Shown here in pieces: positions 11,589 through 25,251 of a DNA stretch of 64,000 nt; positions within the stretch are counted from its first letter, which is position 1, and each line of letters begins with the position of its first letter. Origin of the DNA: Euonymus europaeus (taxonomy: Eukaryota > Streptophyta > Magnoliopsida > Celastrales > Celastraceae); assembly GCA_963580455.1 (NCBI GenBank), contig OY756957.1:32456501-32520500 (forward strand). The letters run 5' to 3'. Position numbers and translations under genes: made by a program. The notes below the pieces were generated by a model. That model searched no databases. It worked only from the letters and a program-made list of their open reading frames with translations, and was not told where the DNA came from.

Positions 11589-12280
11589 AATATCCGTTGA
11601 CTCCGAGTTCTGAATTCGGTGATTTTTAGCTTCATTTCACACTACTTTTGGAGCTCTACAATCCTGGCATTTCGGATTTTGATTTCAGAACTCGTGGCTA
11701 GTAGGTCTCGTTTCACCTATTTAGCCGCGAAATGTGGTTTCTTTACGTAAACGGTTTTATGAATATCCGTTGACTCCGAGTTCTGAATTCGGTGATTTTT
11801 AGCTTGATTTCACACTACTTTTCGAGCTCTACGATCCTGGAATTTCGGATTTTGGTTTCAGAACTCGTGGCTAGTTGGTCTCGTTTCACCCAGTTAGCCG
11901 CGAAATGTGGTTTCTTTACGTAAACGGTTTTATGAATATCCGTTGACTCCGAGTTCTGAATTCAGTGATTTTTAGCTTCATTTCACACTACTTTTGGAGC
12001 TCTACAATCCTGGCATTTCGGATTTTGATTTCAGAACTCGTGGCTAGTTGGTCTCGTTTCACCTATTTAGCCGCGAAATGTGGTTTCTTTACGTAAACGG
12101 TTTTATGAATATCCGTTGACTCCGAGTTCTGAATTCGGTGATTTTTAGCTTGATTTCACACTACTTTTCGAGCTCTACGATCCTGGAATTTCGGATTTTG
12201 GTTTCAGAACTCGTGGCTAGTTGGTCTCGTTTCACCCAGTTAGCCGCGAAATGTGGTTTCTTTACGTAAACGGTTTTATG
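11589..12280. repeat. 346-bp dimer in two tandem copies
   Basis: A CATTT/GGAGCTC monomer followed by a GGAATTTCGG/CACCCAG monomer occurs at 11589 and again at 11935, offset 346 bp. The second copy has GAATTCAGTG and TTGGTCTCG in place of GAATTCGGTG and TAGGTCTCG. The last two monomers of block B then follow (12281-12626). Confidence 0.8.
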
Positions 12281-12626
12281 AATATCCGTTGACTCCGAGT
12301 TCTGAATTCGGTTATTTTTAGCTTGATTTCACACTACTTTTCGAGCTCTACAATCCTGGCGTTTCGGATTTTGATTTCAGAACTCGTGGCTAGTTCGTCT
12401 CGTTTCACCTAGTTAGCCGCGAAATGTGATTTCTTTACGTAAACGGTTTTATGAATATCCGTTGACTCCGAGTTTTGAACTCGGTGATTTTTAGCTTGAT
12501 TTGACACTACTTTTTGAGCTCTACAATCCTGGGTTTTCGGTTTTCGATTTCAGAACTCGTGGCTAGTAGGTCTCGTTTCACCTAGTTAGCCGCGAAATGT
12601 GATTTCTTTACGTAAACGGTTTTATG
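12281..12626. repeat. Last two monomers of block B
   Basis: The GGTTATTTTT/AGTTCGTCTCG monomer and the GAGTTTTGAACTCGG monomer (12454), in the same order as the end of block B and again directly before a block A start. Confidence 0.8.
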
Positions 12627-15393
12627 AATATCCGTTGACTCCGAGTTCTGAATTCGGTGATTTTTAGCTTCATTTCACACTACTTTTGGAGCTCTACAAT
12701 CCTGGCATTTCGGATTTTGATTTCAGAACTCGTGGCTAGTAGGTCTCATTTCACCTAGTTAGCCGCGAAATGTGGTTTCTTTACGTAAACGGTTTTATGA
12801 ATTTCCGTTGACTCCGAGTTCTGAATTCGGTGATTTTTAGCTTGATTTCACACTACTTTTCGAGCTCTACAATCTTGGCATTTCGGATTTTGATTTCAGA
12901 ACTCGTGGCTAGTTGGTCTCGTTACACCTATTTAGCCGCGCAATGTGGTTTCTTTACGTAAACGGATTTATGAATATCCGTTGACTCCGGGTTCAGAATT
13001 TGGTGATTTTTAGCTTGATTACACACTACTTTTAAAGCTCTACAATCTTGGCGTTTCGGATTTTGATTTCAGAACTCGTGGCTAGTTGGTCTCGTTTCAC
13101 CTATTTAGCCGAGAAATGTGGTTTCTTTACGTAAACGGTTTTATGAATATCCGTTGACTCCGAGTTCTGAATTCGGTGATTTTTAGCTTGATTTCACACT
13201 ACTTTTCGAGCTCTACAATCCTAGTGTTTCGGATTTTGATTTCAGAACTCGTGGCTAGTTGGTCTCGTTTCACCTATTTAGCCGCGCAATGTTGTTTCTT
13301 TACGTAAACGGATTTATGAATATCCGTTGACTCCGAGTTCTGAATTCGGTGATTTTTTGCTTGATTTCACACTACTTTTCGAGCTCTACGATCCTGGCAT
13401 TTCGGATTTTGATTTCAGAACTCGTGGCTAGTTGCTCTCGTTACACCTATTTAGCCGCGCAATGTGGTTTCTTTACGTAAACAGATTTATGAATATCCGT
13501 TGACTCCGAGTTCTGAATTCGGTGATTTTTAGCTTGATTACACACTACTTTTCGAGCTCTACAATCCTGGCGTTTCGGATTTTGATTTCAGAACTCGTGG
13601 CTAGTTGGTCTCGTTTCACCTATTTAGCCGCGAAATGTGGTTTCTTTACGTAAACGATTTTATGAATATCCGTTGACTCCGAGTTCTGAATTCGGTGATT
13701 TTTAGCTTGATTTCAGACTACTTTTCGAGCTCTACGATCCTGGCATTTCGGATTTTGGTTTCAGAACTCGTGGTTAGTTGGTCTCGTTTCACTCAGTTAG
13801 CCGTGAAATGTGGTTTCTTTACGTAAACGGTTTTATGAATATCCGTTGACTCCGAGTTCTGAATTCGGTGATTTTTAGCTTGATTTCACACTACTTTTCG
13901 AGCTCTACAATCCTGGTGTTTCGGATTTTGATTTCAGAACTCATGGCTAGTTGCTCTCGTTACACCTATTTAGCCGCGAAATGTGATTTCTTTACGTAAA
14001 CGGATTTATGAATATCCGTTGACTCCGAGTTCTGAATTCGATGATTTTTAGCTTCATTTCACACTACTTTTGGAGCTCCACAATCCTGGCATTTCGGATT
14101 TTGATTTCAGAACTCGTGGCTAGTTGGTCTCGTTTCACCTATTTAGCCGCGAAATGTGGTTTCTTTACGTAAACGGTTTTATGAATTTCCGTTGACTCCG
14201 AGTTCTGAATTCGGTGATTTTTAGCTTGATTTCACACTACTTTTCGAGCTCTACAATCTTGGCGTTTCGGATTTTGATTTCAGAACTCGTGGCTAGTTGG
14301 TCTCGTTACACCTAGTTAGCCGCGAAATGTGATTTCTTTACGTAAACGGTTTTATGAATATCCGTTGACTCCGAGTTCTGAATTCGGTGATTTTTAGCTT
14401 GATTTCACACTATTTTCGAGCTCTACAATCCTGGTGTTTCGGATTTTGATTTCAGAACTCGTGGCTAGTTGGTCTCGTTTCACCTATTTAGCCGCGCAAT
14501 GTTGTTTCTTTACGTAAACGGATTTATGAATATCCGTTGACTCCGAGTTCTGAATTCGGTGATTTTTAGCTTGATTTCACACTACTTTTTGAGCTCTACG
14601 ATCCTGGCGTTTCGGATTTTGATTTCAGAACTCGTGGTTAGTTGGTCTCATTTCACCTAGTTAGCCGCAAAATGTGGTTTCTTTACGTAAACGGTTTTAT
14701 GAATATCCGTTGACTCCGAGTTCTGAATTCGGTGATTTTTAGCTTGATTTCACACTACTTTTCGAGCTCTACAATCCTGGCGTTTCGGATTTTGATTTCA
14801 GAACTCGTGGCTAGTTGCTCTCGTTACACCTATTTAGCCGCGCAATGTGGTTTCTTTACGTAAACGGATTTATGAATATCCGTTGACTCCGAGTTCTGAA
14901 TTCGGTGATTTTTAGCTTGATTGCACACTACTTTTCAAGCTCTACAATCCTGGCCTTTCGGATTTTGATTTCAGAACTCGTGGCTAGTTGGTCTCGTTTC
15001 ACCTATTTAGCCGCGAAATGTGGTTTCTTTACGTAAACGGTTTTATGAATATCCGTTGACTCCGAGTTCTGAATTCGGTGATTTTTAGCTTGATTTCACA
15101 CTACTTTTCGAGCTCTACAATACTGGCGTTTCGGATTTTGATTTCAGAACTCGTGGCTAGTTGGTCTCGTTTCACCTAGTTAGCCGCGAAATGTGATTTC
15201 TTTACGTAAACGGTTTTATGAATATCCGTTGACTCCGAGTTTTGAACTCGGTGATTTTTAGCTTTATTTGACACTACTTTTTGAGCTCTACAATCCTGGG
15301 TTTTCGGTTTTCGATTTCAGAACTCGTGGCTAGTAGGTCTCGTTTCACCTATTTAGCCGCGCAATGTGGTTTCTTTACGTAAACGGTTTTATG
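12627..15393. repeat. HOR block A, copy 3
   Basis: Sixteen monomers matching 1-2767, including CCGGGTTCAGAATTTGG near 12988 and the one-base loss near 14413. It lacks the AATATCCCTTG variant shared by copies 1 and 2, so those two are closer to each other. The last monomer ends in the GCGCAATGTGG form rather than GCGAAATGTG, which marks a junction in the final third of that monomer. Confidence 0.88.
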
Positions 15394-17122
15394 AATATCC
15401 GTTGACTCCGAGTTCTGAATTCGGTGATTTTTAGCTTGATTTCACACTACTTTTCGAGCTCTACAATCCTGGTGTTTCGGATTTTGATTTCAGAACTCGT
15501 GGCTAGTAGGTCTCGTTTCACCTAGTTAGCCGCGAAATGTGGTTTCTTTACGTAAACGGTTTTATGAATATCCGTTGACTCCGAGTTCTGAATTCGGTGA
15601 TTTTTAGCTTGATTTCACACTACTTTTCGAGCTCTACAATCCTGGTGTTTCGGATTTTGATTTCAGAACTCGTGGCTAGTTGGTCTCGTTTCACCTATTT
15701 AGCCGCGCAATGTTGTTTCTTTACGTAAACGGATTTATGAATATCCGTTGACTCCGAGTTCTGAATTCGGTGATTTTTAGCTTGATTTCACACTACTTTT
15801 CGAGCTCTACGATCCTGGCTTTTCGGATTTTGATTTCAGAACTCGTGGCTAGTTGGTCTCGTTTCACCTAGTTAGCCGCGAAATGTAGTTTCTTTACGTA
15901 AAAGATTTTATGAATATCCGTTGACTCGGAGTTCTGAATTCGGTGATTTTTAGCTTGATTACACACTATTTTCGAGCTCTACAATCCTGGTGTTTCGGAT
16001 TTTGATTTCAGAACTCGTGGCTAGTTGGTCTCGTTTCACCTATTTAGCCGCGCAATGTTGTTTCTTTACGTAAACGGATTTATGAATATCCGTTGACTCC
16101 GAGTTCTGAATTCGGTGATTTTTAGCTTGATTTCACACTACTTTTCGAGCTCTACAATCCTGGTGTTTCGGATTTTGATTTCAGAACTCGTGGCTAGTAG
16201 GTCTCGTTTCACCTAGTTAGCCGCGAAATGTGGTTTCTTTACGTAAACGGTTTTATGAATATCCGTTGACTCCGAGTTCTGAATTCGGTGATTTTTAGCT
16301 TGATTTCACACTACTTTTCGAGCTCTACAATCCTGGCGTTTCGGATTTTGATTTCAGAACTCGTGGCTAGTAGGTCTCGTTTCACCTATTTAGCCGCGCA
16401 ATGTGGTTTCTTTACGTAAACGGTTTTATGAATATCCGTTGACTCCGAGTTCTGAATTCGGTGATTTTTAGCTTGATTTCACACTACTTTTCGAGCTCTA
16501 CAATCCTGGTGTTTCGGATTTTGATTTCAGAACTCGTGGCTAGTAGGTCTCGTTTCACCTAGTTAGCCGCGAAATGTGGTTTCTTTACGTAAACGGTTTT
16601 ATGAATATCCGTTGACTCCGAGTTCTGAATTCGGTGATTTTTAGCTTGATTTCACACTACTTTTCGAGCTCTACGATCCTGGCATTTCGGATTTTGATTT
16701 CAGAACTCGTGGCTAGTTGCTCTCGTTACACCTATTTAGCCGCGCAATGTGGTTTCTTTACGTAAACGGATTTATGAATATCCGTTGACTCCGAGTTCTG
16801 AATTCGGTGATTTTTAGCTTGATTACACACTACTTTTCAAGCTCTACAATCCTGGCGTTTCGGATTTTGATTTCAGAAGTCGTGGCTAGTTGGTCTCGTT
16901 TCACCTATTTAGCCGCGAAATGTGGTTTCTTTACGTAAACGGTTTTATGAATATCCGTTGACTCCGAGTTCTGAATTCGGTGATTTTTAGCTTGATTTCA
17001 CACTACTTTTCGAGCTCTACAATCCTGGTGTTTCGGATTTTGATTTCAGAACTCGTGGCTAGTTGGTCTCGTTACACCTATTTAGCCGCGCAATGTGGTT
17101 TCTTTACGTACACGGATTTATG
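15394..17122. repeat. Block E-like segment
   Basis: From 15740 the monomers match 17642 onward at offset 1902 (11 monomers minus one base). Shared marks are the GTAGTTTC monomer, TTGACTCGGAG (15913 and 17815) and the following one-base loss. The match holds to about 16949, then the copies diverge. The segment also matches 19025 onward from 16431 (offset 2594), including the rare AGAAGTCGTGG at 16876 and 19470. Confidence 0.8.
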
Positions 17123-19024
17123 AATATCCGTTGACTCCGGGTTCTGAATTCGGTGATTTTTAGCTTGATTACACACTACTTTTAAAGCTCTACAATCCTG
17201 GCGTTTCGGATTTTGATTTCAGAACTCGTGGCTGGTTGGTCTCGTTTCACCTATTTAGCCGCGAAATGTGGTTTCTTTACGTAAACGGTTTTATGAATAT
17301 CCGTTGACTCCGAGTTCTGAATTCGGTGATTTTTAGCTTGATTTCACACTACTTTTCGAGCTCTACAATCCTGGTGTTTCGGATTTTGATTTCAGAACTC
17401 GTGGCTAGTTGGTCTCGTTTCACCTATTTAGCCGCGCAATGTTGTTTCTTTACGTAAACGGATTTATGAATATCCGTTGACTCCGAGTTCTGAATTCGGT
17501 GATTTTTTGCTTGATTTCACACTACTTTTCGAGCTCTACGATCCTGGCATTTCGGATTTTGATTTCAGAACTCGTGGTTAGTTGGTCTCGTTTCACCTAG
17601 TTAGCCGCGAAATTTGATTTCTTTACGTAAACGGTTTTATGAATATCCGTTGACTCCGAGTTCTGAATTCGGTGATTTTTAGCTTGATTTCACACTACTT
17701 TTCGAGCTCTACGATCATGGCTTTTCGGATTTTGATTTCAGAACTCGTGGCTAGTTGGTCTCGTTTCACCTAGTTAGCCGCGAAATGTAGTTTCTTTACG
17801 TAAAAGATTTTATGAATATCCGTTGACTCGGAGTTCTGAATTCGGTGATTTTTAGCTTGATTACACACTATTTTCGAGCTCTACAATCCTGGTGTTTCGG
17901 ATTTTGATTTCAGAACTCGTGGCTAGTTGGTCTCGTTTCACCTATTTAGCCGCGCAATGTTGTTTCTTTACGTAAACGGATTTATGAATATCCGTTGACT
18001 CCGAGTTCTGAATTCGGTGATTTTTAGCTTGATTTCACACTACTTTTCGAGCTCTACAATCCTGGTGTTTCGGATTTTGATTTCAGAACTCGTGGCTAGT
18101 AGGTCTCGTTTCACCTAGTTAGCCGCGAAATGTGGTTTCTTTACGTAAACGGTTTTATGAATATCCGTTGACTCCGAGTTCTGAATTCGGTGATTTTTAG
18201 CTTGATTTCACACTACTTTTCGAGCTCTACAATCCTGGCGTTTCGGATTTTGATTTCAGAACTCGTGGCTAGTAGGTCTCGTTTCACCTATTTAGCCGCG
18301 CAATGTGGTTTCTTTACGTAAACGGTTTTATGAATATCCGTTGACTCCGAGTTCTGAATTCGGTGATTTTTAGCTTGATTTCACACTACTTTTCGAGCTC
18401 TACAATCCTGGTGTTTCGGATTTTGATTTCAGAACTCGTGGCTAGTAGGTCTCGTTTCACCTAGTTAGCCGCGAAATGTGGTTTCTTTACGTAAACGGTT
18501 TTATGAATATCCGTTGACTCCGAGTTCTGAATTCGGTGATTTTTAGCTTGATTTCACACTACTTTTCGAGCTCTACGATCCTGGCATTTCGGATTTTGAT
18601 TTCAGAACTCGTGGCTAGTTGCTCTCGTTACACCTATTTAGCCGCGCAATGTGGTTTCTTTACGTAAACGGATTTATGAATATCCGTTGACTCCGAGTTC
18701 TGAATTCGGTGATTTTTAGCTTGATTACACACTACTTTTCAAGCTCTACAATCCTGGCGTTTCGGATTTTGATTTCAGAACTCGTGGCTAGTTGGTCTCG
18801 TTTCACCTATTTAGCCGCGAAATGTGGTTTCTTTACGTAAACGGTTTTATGAATATCCGTTGACTCCGAGTTCTGAATTCGGTGATTTTTAGCTTGATTT
18901 CACACTACTTTTCGAGCTCTACGATCCTGGCATTTCGGATTTTGATTTCCGAACTCGTGGCTAGTTGCTCTCGTTACACCTATTTAGCCGCGCAATGTGG
19001 TTTCTTTACGTAAACGGTTTTATG
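17123..19024. repeat. Block E, copy 2
   Basis: Begins with the CCGGGTTCTGAATTCGG monomer and follows the order seen from 9341, with TTGACTCGGAG where the first copy has the CTGTTGACTCC form. Single differences include GATCATGGC near 17713. The monomer at 18852 carries a private TTTCCGAACTC. Confidence 0.8.
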
Positions 19025-20408
19025 AATATCCGTTGACTCCGAGTTCTGAATTCGGTGATTTTTAGCTTGATTTCACACTACTTTTCGAGCTCTACAATCC
19101 TGGTGTTTCGGATTTTGATTTCAGAACTCGTGGCTAGTAGGTCTCGTTTCACCTAGTTAGCCGCGAAATGTGGTTTCTTTACGTAAACGGTTTTATGAAT
19201 ATCCGTTGACTCCGAGTTCTGAATTCGGTGATTTTTAGCTTGATTTCACACTACTTTTCGAGCTCTACGATCCTGGCATTTCGGATTTTGATTTCAGAAC
19301 TCGTGGCTAGTTGCTCTCGTTACACCTATTTAGCCGCGCAATGTGGTTTCTTTACGTAAACGGATTTATGAATATCCGTTGACTCCGAGTTCTGAATTCG
19401 GTGATTTTTAGCTTGATTACACACTACTTTTCAAGCTCTACAATCCTGGCGTTTCGGATTTTGATTTCAGAAGTCGTGGCTAGTTGGTCTCGTTTCACCT
19501 ATTTAGCCGCGAAATGTGGTTTCTTTACGTAAACGGTTTTATGAATATCCGTTGACTCCGAGTTCTGAATTCGGTGATTTTTAGCTTGATTTCACACTAC
19601 TTTTCGAGCTCTACAATCCTGGTGTTTCGGATTTTGATTTCAGAACTCGTGGCTAGTTGGTCTCGTTACACCTATTTAGCCGCGCAATGTGGTTTCTTTA
19701 CGTAAACGGATTTATGAATATCCGTTGACTCCGGGTTCTGAATTCGGTGATTTTTAGCTTGATTACACACTACTTTTAAAGCTCTACAATCCTGGCGTTT
19801 CGGATTTTGATTTCAGAACTCGTGGCTGGTTGGTCTCGTTTCACCTATTTAGCCGCGAAATGTGGTTTCTTTACGTAAACGGTTTTATGAATATCCGTTG
19901 ACTCCGAGTTCTGAATTCGGTGATTTTTAGCTTGATTTCACACTACTTTTCGAGCTCTACAATCCTGGTGTTTCGGATTTTGATTTCAGAACTCGTGGCT
20001 AGTTGGTCTCGTTTCACCTATTTAGCCGCGCAATGTTGTTTCTTTACGTAAACGGATTTATGAATATCCGTTGACTCCGAGTTCTGAATTCGGTGATTTT
20101 TTGCTTGATTTCACACTACTTTTCGAGCTCTACGATCCTGGCATTTCGGATTTTGATTTCAGAACTCGTGGTTAGTTGGTCTCGTTTCACCTAGTTAGCC
20201 GCGAAATTTGATTTCTTTACGTAAACGGTTTTATGAATATCCGTTGACTCCGAGTTCTGAATTCGGTGATTTTTAGCTTGATTTCACACTACTTTTCGAG
20301 CTCTACGATCCTGGCTTTTCGGATTTTGATTTCAGAACTCGTGGCTAGTTGGTCTCGTTTCACCTAGTTAGCCGCGAAATGTGGTTTCTTTACGTAAACG
20401 ATTTTATG
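19025..20408. repeat. Duplicate of 16431-17814 (offset 2594)
   Basis: Eight monomers repeat the order starting at 16431. Noted differences are TACGTACACGG near 17108 against TACGTAAACGG here, and GATCATGG against GATCCTGG. At the end of the GGCTTTTCGG monomer it switches from the GTAGTTTC/AAAAG form to GTGGTTTC/AACGATTTTATG, joining block A at its seventh monomer. Confidence 0.8.
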
Positions 20409-22137
20409 AATATCCGTTGACTCCGAGTTCTGAATTCGGTGATTTTTAGCTTGATTTCAGACTACTTTTCGAGCTCTACGATCCTGGCATTTCGGATTTT
20501 GGTTTCAGAACTCGTGGTTAGTTGGTCTCGTTTCACTCAGTTAGCCGTGAAATGTGTTTTCTTTACGTAAACGGTTTTATGAATATCCGTTGACTCCGAG
20601 TTCTGAATTCGCTGATTTTTAGCTTGATTTCACACTACTTTTCGAGCTCTACAATCCTGGTGTTTCGGATTTTGATTTCAGAACTCGTGGCTAGTTGCTC
20701 TCGTTACACCTATTTAGCCGCGAAATGTGATTTCTTTACGTAAACGGATTTATGAATATCCGTTGACTCCGAGTTCTGAATTCGATGATTTTTAGCTTCA
20801 TTTCACACTACTTTTGGAGCTCTACAATCCTGGCATTTCGGATTTTGATTTCAGAACTCGTGGCTAGTTGGTCTCGTTTCACCTATTTAGCCGCGAAATG
20901 TGGTTTCTTTACGTAAACGGTTTTATGAATTTCCGTTGACTCCGAGTTCTGAATTCGGTGATTTTTGGCTTGATTTCACACTACTTTTCGAGCTCTACAA
21001 TCTTGGCGTTTCGGATTTTGATTTCAGAACTCGTGGCTAGTTGGTCTCGTTACACCTAGTTAGCCGCGAAATTTGATTTCTTTACGTAAACGGTTTTATG
21101 AATATCCGTTGACTCCGAGTTCTGAATTCGGTGATTTTTAGCTTGATTTCACACTATTTTCGAGCTCTACAATCCTGGTGTTTCGGATTTTGATTTCAGA
21201 ACTCGTGGCTAGTTGGTCTCGTTTCACCTATTTAGCCGCGCAATGTTGTTTCTTTACGTAAACGGATTTATGAATATCCGTTGACTCCGAGTTCTGAATT
21301 CGGTGATTTTTAGCTTGATTTCACACTACTTTTTGAGCTCTACGATCCTGGCGTTTCGGATTTTGATTTCAGAACTCGTGGTTAGTTGGTCTCATTTCAC
21401 CTAGTTAGCCGCAAAATGTGGTTTCTTTACGTAAACGGTTTTATGAATATCCGTTGACTCCGAGTTCTGAATTCGGTGATTTTTAGCTTGATTTCACACT
21501 ACTTTTCGAGCTCTACAATCCTGGGGTTTCGGATTTTGATTTCAGAACTCGTGGCTAGTTGCTCTCGTTACACCTATTTAGCCGCGCAATGTGGTTTCTT
21601 TACGTAAACGGATTTATGAATATCCGTTGACTCCGAGTTCTGAATTCGGTGATTTTTAGCTTGATTGCACACTACTTTTCAAGCTCTACAATCCTGGCCT
21701 TTCGGATTTTGATTTCAGAACTCGTGGCTAGTTGGTCTCGTTTCACCTATTTAGCCGCGAAATGTGGTTTCTTTACGTAAACGGTTTTATGAATATCCGT
21801 TGACTCCGAGTTCTGAATTCGGTGATTTTTAGCTTGATTTCACACTACTTTTCGAGCTCTACAATACTGGCGTTTCGGATTTTGATTTCAGAACTCGTGG
21901 CGAGTTGGTCTCGTTTCACCTAGTTAGCCGCGAAATGTGATTTCTTTACGTAAACGGTTTTATGAATATCCGTTGACTCCGAGTTTTGAACTCGGTGATT
22001 TTTAGCTTTATTTGACACTACTTTTTGAGCTCTACAATCCTGGGTTTTCGGTTTTCGATTTCAGAACTCGTGGCTAGTAGGTCTCGTTTCACCTTGTTAG
22101 CCGCGAAATGTGATTTCTTTACGTAAACGGTTTTATG
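20409..22137. repeat. HOR block A, partial copy 4 (monomers 7-16)
   Basis: Ten monomers matching 1039-2767 at offset 19370, starting with the CAGACTAC monomer and ending with the GAGTTTTGAACTCGG monomer at 21965. The first six A monomers are absent because of the junction with block E. The TAGCTTTATTTGAC variant near 22004 is shared with copy 3 only. Confidence 0.88.
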
Positions 22138-23868
22138 AATATCCGTTGACTCCGAGTTCTGAATTCGGTGATTTTTAGCTTGATTTCGCACTACTTTTCG
22201 AGCTCTACGATCCTGGCGTTTCGGATTTTGATTTCAGAACTCGTGGTTAGTTGGTCTCGTTTCACCTAGTTAGCCGCGAAATGTGGTTTCTTTACGTAAA
22301 CGGTTTTATGAATATCCGTTGACTCCGAGTTCTGAATTCGGTGATTTTTAGCTTGATTTCACACTACTTTTCGAGCTCTACAATCCTGGCATTTCGGATT
22401 TTGATTTCAGAACTCGTGGCTAGTAGGTCTCGTTTCACCTAGTTAGACGCGAAATGTGGTTTCTTTACCTAAACGGTTTTATGAATATCCGTTGACTCCG
22501 AGTTCTGAATTCGGTGATTTTTAGCTTGATTTCACACTACTTTTCGAGCTCTACGATCCTGCCATTTCGGATTTTGATTTCAGAACTCGTGGCTAGTTGG
22601 TCTCGTTTCACCTAGTTAGCCGCGAAATGTGGTTTCTTTACGTAAACGGTTTTATGAATATCCGTTGACTCCGAGTTCTGAATTCGGTGATTTTTAGCTT
22701 GATTTCAGACTACTTTTCGAGCTCTACGATCCTGGCATTTCGGATTTTGGTTTCAGAACTCGTGGCTAGTTGGTCTCGTTTCACTCAGTTAGCCGCGAAA
22801 TGTGGTTTCTTTACGTAAACGGTTTTATGAATATCCGTTGACTCCGAGTTCTGAATTCGGTGATTTTTAGCTTGATTTCACACTACTTTTCGAGCTCTAC
22901 AATCCTGGCGTTTCGGATTTTGATTTCAGAACTCGTGGCTAGTAGGTCTCGTTTCACCTATTTAGCCGCGCAATGTGGTTTCTTTACGTAAACGGTTTTA
23001 TGAATATCCGTTGACTCCGAGTTCTGAATTCGGTGATTTTTAGCTTGATTTCACACTACTTTTCGAGCTCTACAATCCTGGCGTTTCGGATTTTGATTTC
23101 AGAACTCGTGGCTAGTAGGTCTCGTTTCACCTATTTAGCCGCGCAATGTGGTTTCTATACGTAAACGGTTTTATGAATATCCGTTGACTCCGAGTTCTGA
23201 ATTCGATGATTTTTAGCTTGATTTCACACTACTTTTCGAGCTCTACAATCCTGGCATTTCGGATTTTGATTTCAGAATTCGTGGCTAGTAGGTCTCGTTT
23301 CACCTAGTTAGCCGCGAAATGTGGTTTCTTTACGTAAACGGTTTTATGAATATCCGTTGACTCCGAGTTCTGAATTCGGTGATTTTTAGCTTGATTTCAC
23401 ACTACTTTTCGAGCTCTACGATCCTGGAATTTCGGATTTTGGTTTCAGAACCCGTGGCTAGTTGGTCTCGTTTCACCCAGTTAGCCGCGAAATGTGGTTT
23501 CTTTACGTAAACGGTTTTATGAATATCCGTTGACTCCGAGTTCTGAATTCGGTGATTTTTAGCTTGATTTCACACTACTTTTCGAGCTCTACAATCCTGG
23601 CGTTTCGGATTTTGATTTCAGAACTCGTGGCTAGTTGGTCTCGTTTCACCTAGTTAGCCGCGAAATGTGATTTCTTTACGTAAACGGTTTTATGAATATC
23701 CGTTGACTCCGAGTTTTGAACTCGGTGATTTTTAGCTTGATTTGACACTACTTTTTGAGCTCTACAATCCTGGGTTTTCGGTTTTCGATTTCAGAACTCG
23801 TGGCTAGTAAGTCTCGTTTCACCTAGTTAGCCGCGAAATGTGATTTCTTTACGTAAACGGTTTTATGA
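22138..23868. repeat. Segment D copy 2 and mixed monomers
   Basis: It opens like 7784 (TTTCGCACTAC, TTAGACGC, TTTACCTAAACGG, GATCCTGCCATTT) for four monomers. Then come two near-identical GGCGTTTCGG/TAGGTCTCG/GCGCAATGTGG monomers, the second with TTCTATACG near 23156. A partial B order follows, ending in the GAGTTTTGAACTCGG monomer at 23695. Confidence 0.75.
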
Positions 23869-24213
23869 ATATCCGTTGACTCCGAGTTCTGAATTCGGTG
23901 ATTTTTAGCTTCATTTCACACTACTTTTGGAGCTCTACAATCCTGGCATTTCGGATTTTGATTTCAGAACTCGTGGCTAGTAGGTCTCATTTCACCTAGT
24001 TAGCCGCGAAATGTGGTTTCTTTACGTAAACGGTTTTATGAATTTCCGTTGACTCCGAGTTCTGAATTCGGTGATTTTTAGCTTGATTTCACACTACTTT
24101 TCGAGCTCTACAATCTTGGCATTTCGGATTTTGATTTCAGAACTCGTGGCTAGTTGGTCTCGTTACACCTATTTAGCCGCGCAATGTGGTTTCTTTACGT
24201 AAACGGATTTATG
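23869..24213. repeat. Two monomers resembling the start of block A
   Basis: A CATTT/GGAGCTC/TAGGTCTCAT monomer followed by an AATTTCCG monomer, the same opening as block A, placed directly after a GAGTTTTGAACTCGG monomer as at 5017, 12627 and elsewhere. The third monomer is the CCGGGTTCTG form, so this resembles 8995 more than block A proper. Confidence 0.75.
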
Positions 24214-25251
24214 AATATCCGTTGACTCCGGGTTCTGAATTCGGTGATTTTTAGCTTGATTACACACTACTTTTAAAGCTCTACAATCTTGGCGTTTCGG
24301 ATTTTGATTTCAGAACTCGTGGCTAGTTGGTCTCGTTTCACCTATTTAGCCGCGAAATGTGGTTTCTTTACGTAAACGGTTTTATGAATATCCGTTGACT
24401 CCGAGTTCTGAATTCGGTGATTTTTAGCTTGATTTCAGACTACTTTTCGAGCTCTACGATCCTGGCATTTCAGATTTTGGTTTCAGAACTCGTGGCTAGT
24501 TGGTCTCGTTTCACTCAGTTAGCCGCGAAATGTGGTTTCTTTACGTAAACGGTTTTATGAATATCCGTTGACTCCGAGTTCTGAATTCGGTGATTTTTTG
24601 CTTGATTTCACACTACTTTTCGAGCTCTACGATCCTGGCATTTCGGATTTTGATTTCAGAACTCGTGGCTAGTTGCTCTCGTTACACCTATTTAGCCGCG
24701 CAATGTGGTTTCTTTACGTAAACGGATTTATGAATATCCGTTGACTCCGGGTTCTGAATTCGGTGATTTTTAGCTTGATTACACACTACTTTTAAAGCTC
24801 TACAATCTTGGCGTTTCGGATTTTGATTTCAGAACTCGTGGCTAGTTGGTCTCGTTTCACCTATTTAGCCGCGAAATGTGGTTTCTTTACGTAAACGGTT
24901 TTATGAATATCCGTTGACTCCGAGTTCTGAATTCGGTGATTTTTAGCTTGATTTCAGACTACTTTTCGAGCTCTACGATCCTGGAATTTCAGATTTTGGT
25001 TTCAGAACTCGTGGCTAGTTGGTATCGTTTCACCTATTTAGCCGCGCAATGTTGTTTCTTTACGTAAACGGATTTATGAATATCCGTTGACTCCGAGTTC
25101 TGAATTCGGTGATTTTTTGCTTGATTTCACACTACTTTTCGAGCTCTACGATCCTGACATTTCGGATTTTGATTTCAGAACTCGTGGCTAGTTGCTCTCG
25201 TTACACCTATTTAGCCGCGCAATGTGGTTTCTTTACGTAAACGGATTTATG
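24214..25251. repeat. 519-bp three-monomer repeat, two copies
   Basis: The order CCGGG/TAAAGCTC, CAGACTAC with TTCAGATTTTGG, then TTTTTTGC with TTGCTCTCG occurs at 24214 and at 24733, offset 519. The second copy has GGTATCG and GCAATGTTG in its middle monomer and CTGACATTT in its last. Confidence 0.82.
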
